From CAZVWW01 sp964631265 (GTDB lineage Bacteria; Thermotogota; Thermotogae; MWEM01), in assembly GCA_964631265.1 (NCBI GenBank), contig CAZVWW010000133.1, positions 1 through 5,993 on the forward strand: a DNA stretch of 5,993 nucleotides, given 5' to 3'. A program made the position numbers and the translations under genes. Position 1 is the first letter of the stretch. The number at the start of each line of letters is the position of its first letter. Of the stretch, positions 1-5,993 are shown in pieces. The notes under the pieces were generated by a model. That model made no database searches, was not told where the DNA came from, and saw nothing but the letters and a program-made list of their open reading frames with translations.

Positions 1-17
1 TGAGATTCAAGCAATAT

Positions 18-22
18 GGAGG
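18..22 (+). promoter_or_regulatory. Ribosome binding site deciding the kinase start
   Basis: GGAGG lies eight bases before the ATG at 31, an ideal Shine-Dalgarno distance. The alternative in-frame ATG at 16 overlaps the front of this motif and has no purine-rich site in the 15 bases before it. The start at 31 is therefore preferred, which removes five residues from the longest reading. Confidence 0.75.
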
Positions 23-30
23 GAATAGGA

Positions 31-2826
31 ATGCTCAGTATTGAAAAAGCGATGGAATCATCAGAGATGGGATTTGCCAGGCACAAGGTGATCTGCGATG
101 AAGAGGGAAAACCTGTTGACTACGTTTATCTTGCTGTGAACCCGGCTTTTGAACGGCTCACAGGTTTGAAAAAAGAAGACTTATTGAACCGGCGGGTCAC
201 CAAAGTGGTTCCGAAGATAACCGACGATGATTTTGACTGGATCAGCTTTTACGGAAAAATCGCAAATGGAGAAGAAAGACGTGTTTTTGAGCGATATTCC
301 TATGCCCTGGACAAGTGGTATCGTATCGAAGTCTTTTCATGTGAGAAAGATTACTTTACCACATTTTTTACAGACATCACGCATGAGCGGATGCTGGTCG
401 AAGCCTCAAAAAAGTTCCTCGATGATCAGAAAGGGTCGAATCAATATGAGCAGATCACCCGGAGGATGAAGAAAATCTCCGGGGCGCGTTATGTTTCGTT
501 AAATCTCTTTTTGGAGGACGAGGGTGCATTCCTGACAGCGGCCATTGCCGGTATCTCTTCTTCGTTGCAGCAGGGAGCAAAATTACTTGGATTCAATCCG
601 ATAAATAAAAAATGGTCCTCAGATCCCCACCGCTTAGAACTCATCAAAGATAAAATAGTTACAACGTTTAACCATTTGCACGAGCTGACGGAACACATTA
701 TCTCTAAAAGTGCTGTCCAGCTTATCGAAAAGACCTTTAAAATTGGAAAGACAATCATTATCAAAATAACACAGGGAGACCGATTTCTGGGGGATTTTAC
801 ACTGATGTTCTCAAAGGGAAGGGAACTTGAGAATGAAAATGAAGCCGTTATCTATGCAGATATGGTGGGAATGCTCCTTGAAAAACGCAGAAGACAGAGA
901 GAGCTTGACGAGAACCGAGAGCGGTACGAACTTGCCATGACGGCGGGAGAAAATGGCTTATGGGACAGGAACCTGGACACAGATGAGATTTACTACAGTC
1001 CGAAGAGCTTCACAATGCTGGGATATAAGCCTGATGAAATACAAAAGACCATTGAGAATTGGCATTCTTTGATACACCCTGACGACAAAAAGTGGGTGAT
1101 CCCGAAGGTGGAGGAACATCTTAAAAACGGGGAATCCTATAGTGTTCAATTCAGAATGAAATGCAAAGATGGGAACTACAAATGGATATCGGGCAGTGCC
1201 AAAACCTATGATAAGGATGATGATGGCAAACCCCATCGGGCAGTTGGTATTCATGTGGATATTGATCCAATGAAAAAGGCCGAGGAATCCCAACGAATCC
1301 TTCTTGATACCATTAATACACAAGTTTGGTATCTGTCGGATGAACATACATATGGAGCTGTCAACAAAGCTCACGCCATTTTTAATGGAATGAGTAAAGA
1401 AGAACTGGCGTTCAGGAACATGTATGAGATTTTTCAGAAAGATGTGGTGGAAGTATGCAGAAAAAGCAACCGGGAGGTGTTTAAAACGAAACGGCTCGTT
1501 GAAAGTCAAGAATGGGTCTTGAACCACGCCGGTGAGAAAAGACTACTCTCCATCAATAAGACACCAAAGTTGAATGAAGATGATGAAGTGGAATACGTGG
1601 TCTGTTCTGCAATAGATATTACTGAGAGGAAGAAAGCCGAGCAGGAGAATGAAGCGATGAATGAGGAACTCAGGGAAAGTATGGAAGAAGCGAAGAAAGC
1701 AAACAAGACCAAGAGCGAGTTTCTTGCCACAATGAGTCATGAGTTGCGAACCCCGCTGAATGGGATCATCGGATTCAGCGAGATCCTTAAAAGCACGAAG
1801 CTGAACGATGACCAACACAGCTATATAGACATTGTTCTCTCTTCAGCCAATCATCTTTTGGAAATTATCAGCGACATCCTTGATCTTTCCAGGATAGAGG
1901 CCGGTAGGATTGACTTACATCCAAAAAAAATCCGGTTAACAGAGTTGACTGAAAAAACGGTCTCCGTGATCCGGCATGCAACAGAACAAAAAGGCTTGAA
2001 ATTCACCGTAAACATGGCAGACAATGTGCCGCAATTTGTTGAAGTTGATGGACCAAGGTTGAAACAAATTCTCTTAAATCTACTTTCAAATTCCGTCAAG
2101 TTCACTGATGAAGGTAGCGTAACATTGAATATCAAACAGCTGGAGAAAGAGGGAAAGAAAGCCAGACTCCTTTTCGAGGTCGCTGACACCGGGATTGGGA
2201 TTAAGGAAAAAGAACAAAAAAATATCTTCGAACCCTTCCGCCAACTGGATATGAGCAACACCCGCCAATACGGCGGTACCGGTCTGGGTGTTACCATTAC
2301 CGACGATTTGCTGCAAAAGATGGGCAGCTCGCTTAAACTCAACAGTACGTACGGTGAGGGCAGTGTGTTCTATTTCGAGCTGCTCCTACCGTGTGAGGAA
2401 GAAAACGGTCCCTTAGTCCGCGAAAAAACAAGAGAACACTCAGCCGGTATATCATACAAAGACAAGACCATTCTTGTAGCTGAAGATGACACGGTGAATA
2501 TGAAGTATGCAAAAAAGGCGCTTTCCGTGTTCTCAAAGAAGATCCAAATCATCGAGGCGAAAGACGGCGAGGAGGCCTATGAACGCTATCTGAGACACAA
2601 ACCCGACCTCATCCTGATGGATATTATTATGCCAAAGATCGATGGGTATCAGGCAACAGGAATGATACGCCAAAGTGATAAAAACGTCCCGATCATTGCC
2701 ATGACGGCCAAGGCATTGAAAGAAGATAAAGAAGCCTGTTTTGATTCGGGAATGGATGACTATCTCACCAAACCCGTTTCTTTGGAACAGTTGAAAGACA
2801 TGCTAAGAAAATATATGGACTCCTGA
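31..2826 (+). CDS. Soluble hybrid sensor histidine kinase (PAS, GAF-like, PAS, PAS, HisKA, HATPase, receiver)
   Basis: A 931-residue hybrid kinase with no signal peptide or membrane segment, so it should sense a cytoplasmic or diffusible cue. Numbering is from the ATG at 31. A PAS domain spans about 7-120, with the typical VNPAFERLTG stretch. Residues about 125-285 form a weaker region I read as GAF-like. A PAS_3-type domain (about 300-420) has LGYKPDEI, HPDD and a GIHVDI end. A third PAS (about 423-535) ends in SAIDITERKKAE. A charged coiled-coil linker leads to HisKA, with phospho-acceptor His570 in SHELRTPLNG. The ATPase domain shows the N box (Asn683, Asn687), DTGIGI (719-724), an FEPF box and GGTGLG (748-753). 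After a short linker comes a receiver (about 812-931) with acidic pair Glu818/Asp819, phospho-acceptor Asp864 in LMDIIMP, Thr892 and Lys914. All catalytic residues are present. There is no HPt domain, so phosphate would pass to a partner encoded elsewhere. The gene ends 134 bases from the convergent chemoreceptor gene. The ligand is unknown. Confidence 0.95.
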   Translation: MLSIEKAMESSEMGFARHKVICDEEGKPVDYVYLAVNPAFERLTGLKKEDLLNRRVTKVVPKITDDDFDWISFYGKIANGEERRVFERYSYALDKWYRIEVFSCEKDYFTTFFTDITHERMLVEASKKFLDDQKGSNQYEQITRRMKKISGARYVSLNLFLEDEGAFLTAAIAGISSSLQQGAKLLGFNPINKKWSSDPHRLELIKDKIVTTFNHLHELTEHIISKSAVQLIEKTFKIGKTIIIKITQGDRFLGDFTLMFSKGRELENENEAVIYADMVGMLLEKRRRQRELDENRERYELAMTAGENGLWDRNLDTDEIYYSPKSFTMLGYKPDEIQKTIENWHSLIHPDDKKWVIPKVEEHLKNGESYSVQFRMKCKDGNYKWISGSAKTYDKDDDGKPHRAVGIHVDIDPMKKAEESQRILLDTINTQVWYLSDEHTYGAVNKAHAIFNGMSKEELAFRNMYEIFQKDVVEVCRKSNREVFKTKRLVESQEWVLNHAGEKRLLSINKTPKLNEDDEVEYVVCSAIDITERKKAEQENEAMNEELRESMEEAKKANKTKSEFLATMSHELRTPLNGIIGFSEILKSTKLNDDQHSYIDIVLSSANHLLEIISDILDLSRIEAGRIDLHPKKIRLTELTEKTVSVIRHATEQKGLKFTVNMADNVPQFVEVDGPRLKQILLNLLSNSVKFTDEGSVTLNIKQLEKEGKKARLLFEVADTGIGIKEKEQKNIFEPFRQLDMSNTRQYGGTGLGVTITDDLLQKMGSSLKLNSTYGEGSVFYFELLLPCEEENGPLVREKTREHSAGISYKDKTILVAEDDTVNMKYAKKALSVFSKKIQIIEAKDGEEAYERYLRHKPDLILMDIIMPKIDGYQATGMIRQSDKNVPIIAMTAKALKEDKEACFDSGMDDYLTKPVSLEQLKDMLRKYMDS

Positions 2827-2896
2827 GAATGACTTTCTTTAAAAGGGCTTATGAATGGCGCTCTCGTCTGCCGGTCAAGATAATAACACTCATATA

Positions 2897-2938
2897 AAAC
2901 GGCGGGTTCACCGCCTAAACAATGGAGAACCCGCTTTT
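2897..2938. terminator. Bidirectional rho-independent terminator between convergent genes
   Basis: GCGGGTTC (2902-2909) and GAACCCGC (2927-2934) form a perfect 8-bp GC-rich stem. The plus strand continues with TTTT (2935-2938), and the minus strand runs into TTTT (complement of 2896-2899) just past the stem. One element can therefore end both the kinase transcript and the cheW-mcp transcript; the chemoreceptor stop codon is about 25 bases away. A second stem, GGCGG (2901-2905) with CCGCC (2911-2915), is nested in the left arm and competes with the main one. The T runs are short, so efficiency is uncertain. Confidence 0.75.
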
Positions 2939-2960
2939 CATGATCCTTCTTCACACGATA

Positions 2961-4937
2961 CTAAAAGCCCTGACTGTCCTCTTCCAACGGGATGACATTC
3001 TCCGGGGACACAGCATGGGTTTTTTGGCCGGTTCTGTCCAGTCCGCTTCCTTTCTTTGAATTTCCTGTTCTCTTCTTTGAATTACCAAGAGCCGACTGTT
3101 TTGATTTATTCTGAGTGTGATAATGCTGTTTGCTGTTCCCGGTGTTTCGATAGGCTGTTGATCCGCCTGAGGAGCCGTCATTGCGTTTATCCGTTCCGTG
3201 CATGATGATGTTCAACCTGGCTACAATATCATTCAGGCTTTCGGCCTGAGCACTCATCTCTTCGGACGAACTGGCTGTCTCCTCGGCATTGGCCGCATTC
3301 TGCTGAGTGACCTGTTCCATCTGGCTCATTGCCTCGTTTATCTGGGAGATACCCTGGGATTGCTCCTTACTAGCTCCGTTGATCTCGTCTATCAGTTTAC
3401 TCAGACTCGAGGATTGGTCGTTAATCTCCACAAGTGCTTCTTGCACTTTCTTGGCAACATCCACGCCGTTTTCCGAGAGTTGAATGTTCTTCTCAATGAT
3501 ATCGGTGGTATCCTGAGCAGCTTTAGCACTCCTCTGTGCCAGATTTCTGACCTCTTCGGCAACTACCGCGAATCCTGCTCCGGCCTCCCCGGCCCTGGCC
3601 GCTTCAACCGCTGCATTTAGAGAGAGGATATTCGTCTGGAAAGCGATATCGTCGATGACTTTGATGATCTTCGATATCTCATCGCTGGAGTCTTTGATCT
3701 GCTGCATCGAATTCATCATCTCCTGCATCTGTTTCCGACCCTTTGTCGATGCCTTATCAGCGGCTTCCGACATTTCCGTGGCCTTTTCTGTATTATCGGT
3801 GGTTTGCTGGATCATGGAACTGGATTCGTTCAGGGTGGCAGATGTCTCCTCCAGCGAAGAAGCCTGTTCTGAACTTCCCTCTGCCAACTGCTGGCTTGCA
3901 GCTGAAAGCTGTTCCGAGGCTGATGCAACCTGTTCGGCTCCATCCCCCAGTTCGTTGGTGACCTTACCGAGTGGCCCCACAATACTGCGGACAATGAGAA
4001 TTGAGACAACAATACCGGAAGCAATCCCGACAATGGCCAGGACCAGTACCAATGTTATGGTTTGTTGCTCGGTGGCCTGCATTTCCTCGTCCTGCAGAGA
4101 CTTAAAAGTCTCAACTTCATTCAAAAACGCATTTGCCGACTCTTCCATATTATTCAAATAGCCCTGTCCAGTATTATAGGCTTCAACATTCCTACTAAAC
4201 CCTGTATGATATTCATTACCGCTGTTCTCGATCTCCCTGTACTGTGCCTTGTCTGCCTCGTGTTCCAATGTTGCAATAGCGGCTTCCACTTGATTGTTGA
4301 TCTGATTCATCTTGGTATCCATCTCGTTTGTATATTGTTTATCATGACGTAACTGGAAATTCTTTTCGATGAGCCTGGCTTCCAGGGCATGTTCTGTTAA
4401 CAAATCAGCATCCTCAACTTTTGCGATCTCTCCGGTCAACTCTTGAAGGGTGGCATCGGAACGAAGCATTTCATCCAGGTCGCTCCGTTGCGTTTTACCC
4501 ATTTTCTCAGCCAGCTCGAGGAAACGTCTTGCCTTTTCCACCATGGTGTTTCTTGTTGTGGCAATCTCCCCGTTGTAATTCCGGACGTATTGGTCAAAGT
4601 TTTCTTTATATGTTTTGGCGTAGTCCTTAACTGTATTCAAACGGTTGATATCTGCGATCTCATTCAACTTTCCCTTTGTCTTTGCTATCTGGGAGTTGAT
4701 ATTGTTAACGACTGTTTCCATGTTTTGAACCGATTCGTTATCTGATCGAATGACAAAGTTCTTCTCATACCGTCTTGCCTGTAGGGCATATTCAGCCAAT
4801 GTGTTCGCGTCCCTGACGGTCTCCACTTTGGCCGAATAGTTTGTCATTCCATTCCACGAAAGAAAGCTCACCAACGCTATCACAGCTATTAAAACAATGA
4901 ATCCGAGCCAGATTTTTGCACTGAGTTTCAAAGTCAT
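2961..4937 (-). CDS. Methyl-accepting chemotaxis protein with HBM-type sensor and no clear HAMP
   Basis: A 658-residue inner-membrane chemoreceptor. TM1 (about 8-28) and TM2 (about 293-318) bracket a periplasmic region of about 260 residues, the usual size of a helical bimodular (HBM) sensor. It carries two copies of an A-L-x-A-R-x-x-E-K-N-F-x-x-R-x-D motif, at 51-66 and 184-199, as expected for the family's paired modules. HBM domains characterised elsewhere bind small ligands such as organic acids; the ligand here is unknown. After TM2 a short SIVGPLGKV stretch leads straight into the cytoplasmic coiled coil, with no room for a standard HAMP of about 50 residues. Likely methylation sites are SSLEETSAT (360-368) and AANAEETASS (548-557). 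The hairpin tip is highly conserved (about 424-470, with QTN at 434-436 and EAARAGEAG). The C-terminus (about 580-658) is basic and repetitive and lacks a CheR-binding NWETF-type pentapeptide. The start ATG overlaps the cheW stop in TAATG, with a G-rich site (complement of 4948-4952) ten bases upstream. Confidence 0.95.
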   Translation of the reverse strand: MTLKLSAKIWLGFIVLIAVIALVSFLSWNGMTNYSAKVETVRDANTLAEYALQARRYEKNFVIRSDNESVQNMETVVNNINSQIAKTKGKLNEIADINRLNTVKDYAKTYKENFDQYVRNYNGEIATTRNTMVEKARRFLELAEKMGKTQRSDLDEMLRSDATLQELTGEIAKVEDADLLTEHALEARLIEKNFQLRHDKQYTNEMDTKMNQINNQVEAAIATLEHEADKAQYREIENSGNEYHTGFSRNVEAYNTGQGYLNNMEESANAFLNEVETFKSLQDEEMQATEQQTITLVLVLAIVGIASGIVVSILIVRSIVGPLGKVTNELGDGAEQVASASEQLSAASQQLAEGSSEQASSLEETSATLNESSSMIQQTTDNTEKATEMSEAADKASTKGRKQMQEMMNSMQQIKDSSDEISKIIKVIDDIAFQTNILSLNAAVEAARAGEAGAGFAVVAEEVRNLAQRSAKAAQDTTDIIEKNIQLSENGVDVAKKVQEALVEINDQSSSLSKLIDEINGASKEQSQGISQINEAMSQMEQVTQQNAANAEETASSSEEMSAQAESLNDIVARLNIIMHGTDKRNDGSSGGSTAYRNTGNSKQHYHTQNKSKQSALGNSKKRTGNSKKGSGLDRTGQKTHAVSPENVIPLEEDSQGF

Positions 4938-5425
4938 TATTCTGCTTCCCCCTTTGTCTTTTCTGTGATAAATGCCATTTCCCTCTCAGTCAATACCTGT
5001 TCAATATCCAGCAACATAATAACCTTATCTTCCTGCTTGGCCATGCCGACAATAAAATCATAATCAACATCCACCCCATATCTCGGCGGCGGTTCAATCT
5101 CCTCAGCAGAGATTTCAGCAACGGCTGTTGCCGCATCAACTACAACCCCGATCTCTTTTCGCGTCTCCTCGTTTAAAAAGACCTCCAACACAATGAAGAC
5201 CGTTCTGTCTGTGTACGCTTTTTCCTCCAGACCGAATTTCAACCGTAAATCCATAAGGGGGATGATCTTTCCTCTAAGATTGATGACACCCTTTATGAAC
5301 TCAGGCATTCGTGGCACTTGCGTTATTTCAACCTTCCCAATGATCTCCTGTACTTTAAGCACAGGGATCCCGTAGATTTCTTTACCCAGTCTTATTGTCA
5401 GATATATTCCTTCTTGAGCTTCCAT
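4937..5425 (-). CDS. cheW: Chemotaxis coupling protein CheW
   Basis: A 162-residue single-domain CheW, close to the usual length of the family. CheW is the cytoplasmic adaptor that links chemoreceptors to the kinase CheA in receptor arrays. Visible hallmarks are the first beta barrel with YGIPVLKVQEIIG (18-30), the ITQVP and MPEFIKGVINLRGKIIPLMDLR core (about 34-61, conserved Arg51 in NLRG), the second-barrel GVVVDA segment (93-98), and a C-terminal DFIVGMAKQEDKVIMLLDIEQVL. There is no receiver or kinase domain, so it is not CheV or CheA. The ATG at 5425 is chosen because it follows GGAGGTGA at the right distance; the TTG just before it would add one residue and is less likely. The stop overlaps the chemoreceptor ATG, implying translational coupling and a receptor-dedicated CheW. 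It is first in a two-gene operon. Confidence 0.95.
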   Translation of the reverse strand: MEAQEGIYLTIRLGKEIYGIPVLKVQEIIGKVEITQVPRMPEFIKGVINLRGKIIPLMDLRLKFGLEEKAYTDRTVFIVLEVFLNEETRKEIGVVVDAATAVAEISAEEIEPPPRYGVDVDYDFIVGMAKQEDKVIMLLDIEQVLTEREMAFITEKTKGEAE

Positions 5426-5429
5426 CAAC

Positions 5430-5437
5430 TCACCTCC
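5430..5437 (-). promoter_or_regulatory. Ribosome binding site of cheW
   Basis: The minus strand reads GGAGGTGA here, almost a full anti-16S match. GGAGG lies seven bases before the ATG at 5425, which fixes that ATG rather than the adjacent TTG as the start. Confidence 0.85.
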
Positions 5438-5462
5438 ATTGTTATTAAATTTCCATCCGGTT

Positions 5463-5510
5463 ATTATAGGTTATAATAAATAAAATAGTTTTATAAAAAT
5501 CATTATAACA
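5463..5510 (-). promoter_or_regulatory. Candidate promoter region for the cheW-mcp operon
   Basis: On the minus strand an extended -10 box, TGTTATAAT, is the complement of 5502-5510, and a second TATAAT is the complement of 5463-5468. They lie about 80 and 40 bases before the cheW start in a very AT-rich stretch. Neither has a good TTGACA-like -35 at normal spacing, so which one is used, if either, is unclear. The extended -10 is the better candidate because that class tolerates a poor -35. Confidence 0.35.
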
Positions 5511-5567
5511 TATATCGCCATTAATAATTTATATGTGTTCCATTTTAATGACAGAAGTATCGATCAT

Positions 5568-5596
5568 TTGCTTTCTAAAAGACTCACACAGATAAT
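5568..5596 (+). promoter_or_regulatory. Candidate sigma70-type promoter reading rightward
   Basis: TTGCTT (5568-5573) and GATAAT (5591-5596) are separated by exactly 17 bases. The -10 matches the consensus at five of six positions and the -35 at three of six. Transcription would begin near 5603 and run into the hairpin-rich segment and the terminator ending near 5785. In AT-rich DNA such matches also arise by chance. Confidence 0.35.
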
Positions 5597-5602
5597 CACA
5601 AC

Positions 5603-5785
5603 AATACACAATGGCTCTCCAATCTTCCCACAAAAGAAGGCAAACTTAGTTTTAATTATAAATAACTAAAGTGCTGGATGATGTATATCAACTACCTGAA
5701 GGTCTCTTTAAGAGGTCCCGTCTCTCCAACAGCGAAAGGGCTCTTTCCAGCTCAGATAGAAAATAAAACTCTTATCTGGTTTTTT
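5603..5785 (+). ncRNA. Candidate structured small RNA or 5' leader, family unknown
   Basis: A predicted transcript of about 180 nt is bounded by a promoter-like sequence on the left and a hairpin plus six T on the right. Four stems can be drawn by eye. Arms 5644-5651 and 5664-5672 pair with one bulge. GGTCTCT pairs with AGAGGTC around a TTA loop (5701-5717), using two G-T pairs. AGC-GAAAG pairs with CTTTC-(CA)-GCT around GGCT (5731-5752). The last is the terminator stem. The last three stems are close together. I do not recognise a known riboswitch or small-RNA family. It could be a trans-acting sRNA, or an attenuator for a plus-strand gene beyond the edge. No long coding frame explains it. 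Both boundaries are inferred. Confidence 0.3.
5753..5785 (+). terminator. Candidate rho-independent terminator, rightward
   Basis: CAGATA (5753-5758) pairs with TATCTG (5773-5778) around an A-rich 14-base loop, which can be shortened by pairing G5759 with C5771. After one more G come six T (5780-5785). The stem is short and AT-rich, so it is weaker than a classic terminator. The T run is on the plus strand only, so it cannot serve the leftward cheW operon. CCAG at 5747-5750 can compete for CTGG at 5776-5779, an alternative pairing of the kind used in attenuation. Confidence 0.4.
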
Positions 5786-5831
5786 AACACACCGGTTCTA
5801 TCGATCAGATGAAAAGGTCAACAAAAGAGAT

Positions 5832-5859
5832 GTTCCTTTCTATTATCCTTGGAAAGAAC
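5832..5859. repeat. Inverted repeat (hairpin)
   Basis: GTTC-C-TTTCT (5832-5841) pairs with GGAAAGAAC (5851-5859), giving nine pairs with one bulged C and a nine-base loop. There is no T run on either side, so it is not a terminator. It could be a protein-binding site or part of an RNA fold. It overlaps the start of the doubtful 41-codon plus-strand reading frame. Confidence 0.4.
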
Positions 5860-5993
5860 CAGCGAAGGCTTGACAATCACAATCCTCTTGTCCTTACCGG
5901 AGAAATATCGGCCGTCTTGGTTTTCCCCCCCATTCTATGGTATTATGAGTATTAATATTTCATGAGATACCCTAATGGTTAATTGGTTTCATT

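Larger units (their letters stand above)
5438..5993. other. Long intergenic region without a confident gene
   Basis: About 0.56 kb lies between cheW and the right edge. The left 130 bases are extremely AT-rich and hold the likely cheW promoter. From about 5600 the base composition becomes more even and several inverted repeats appear: 5644-5672, 5701-5717, 5731-5752, 5753-5778 and 5832-5859. A seven-C run lies at 5925-5931. Short open stretches exist on both strands: ATG at 5830 to TAA at 5955 on plus (41 codons), and an overlapping minus-strand stretch. Neither has a good ribosome binding site or a recognisable product. A plus-strand gene may begin beyond the window. Confidence 0.6.

Noticed and set aside
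958..1527. A 189-codon open frame on the minus strand inside the kinase gene, plus smaller ones at 1506-1818 and 1851-2342
   Set aside because: They lie wholly opposite a clearly real, fully motif-bearing kinase gene, show no recognisable domain and have odd, Phe/Ile-rich composition. They are antisense shadows.
2939..2965. Eight-codon frame after the receptor stop (minus-strand ATG near 2942 with AGAAGGA before it)
   Set aside because: It lies inside the terminator hairpin and is too short to be credible as a gene; the purine run is ordinary sequence.
3198..4161. Plus-strand open frames of 140 and 168 codons opposite the chemoreceptor gene
   Set aside because: The receptor frame is unbroken with family-typical motifs throughout. 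The opposite frames are Ser/Cys/Leu-rich mirror readings without a domain.
5521..5580. A possible flagellar (sigma28) promoter for cheW, from the minus-strand GGCGATAT near 5513-5520
   Set aside because: The -10 matches GCCGATAA only partly, and no TAAA lies about 15 bases upstream.
5701..5785. A known riboswitch (SAM, glycine and cyclic di-GMP types considered) or a tRNA
   Set aside because: A few short strings look similar, for example the minus-strand GGAGAGAC. The conserved cores of these classes, and the tRNA T-loop, are absent.
5558..5807. Nine-base direct repeat TATCGATCA at 5558-5566 and 5799-5807 flanking the candidate small RNA
   Set aside because: A single 9-mer repeat in an AT-rich half-kilobase is expected by chance, and there is no transposase, terminal repeat or integrase to make it an attachment or target site.

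Overview
The window is a bacterial signal-transduction locus with three full-length genes. Two transcription units converge, and about 0.57 kb of AT-rich DNA at the right end has no confident gene. I cannot name the organism. Gene starts carry strong GGAGG-type ribosome binding sites and base composition is moderately AT-rich. The chemoreceptor signalling domain, which follows TM2 with no recognisable HAMP, is of a kind I associate with anaerobic Firmicutes, Spirochaetota or Desulfobacterota; that is inference only. I see no sign of mobile DNA, CRISPR, tRNA or rRNA.

Layout. Positions 31-2826 (+) encode a large soluble hybrid histidine kinase: PAS, a GAF-like region, PAS, PAS, HisKA, HATPase and a C-terminal receiver. 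It is followed by a symmetrical hairpin with T runs on both sides (about 2897-2938), which fits a bidirectional terminator shared with the convergent unit. On the minus strand, reading right to left, cheW (5425-4937) and a membrane chemoreceptor gene (4937-2961) overlap by one base in a TAATG junction and form a translationally coupled pair. The receptor has two membrane segments enclosing a helical sensor domain of the HBM type with an obvious internal duplication. It then passes almost directly from TM2 into the methyl-accepting signalling hairpin and ends in a basic, repetitive tail.

The right-hand region (5438-5993) holds the probable cheW-mcp promoter on the minus strand. On the plus strand it holds what looks like a separate small transcription unit: a sigma70-like promoter (5568-5596), a run of hairpins, and a stem followed by six T at 5753-5785. 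This could be a small RNA of about 180 nt, or the leader or attenuator of something further right. It is the least explained part of the window.

How the parts work together: the receptor and its own CheW would couple a periplasmic signal to a CheA encoded elsewhere, since no cheA, cheY, cheB or cheR is present here. The hybrid kinase is a separate cytoplasmic sensor with no HPt domain, so it would need a phosphotransfer partner encoded elsewhere if it signals by phosphorelay. Nothing in the sequence ties the kinase to the chemotaxis pair beyond adjacency.
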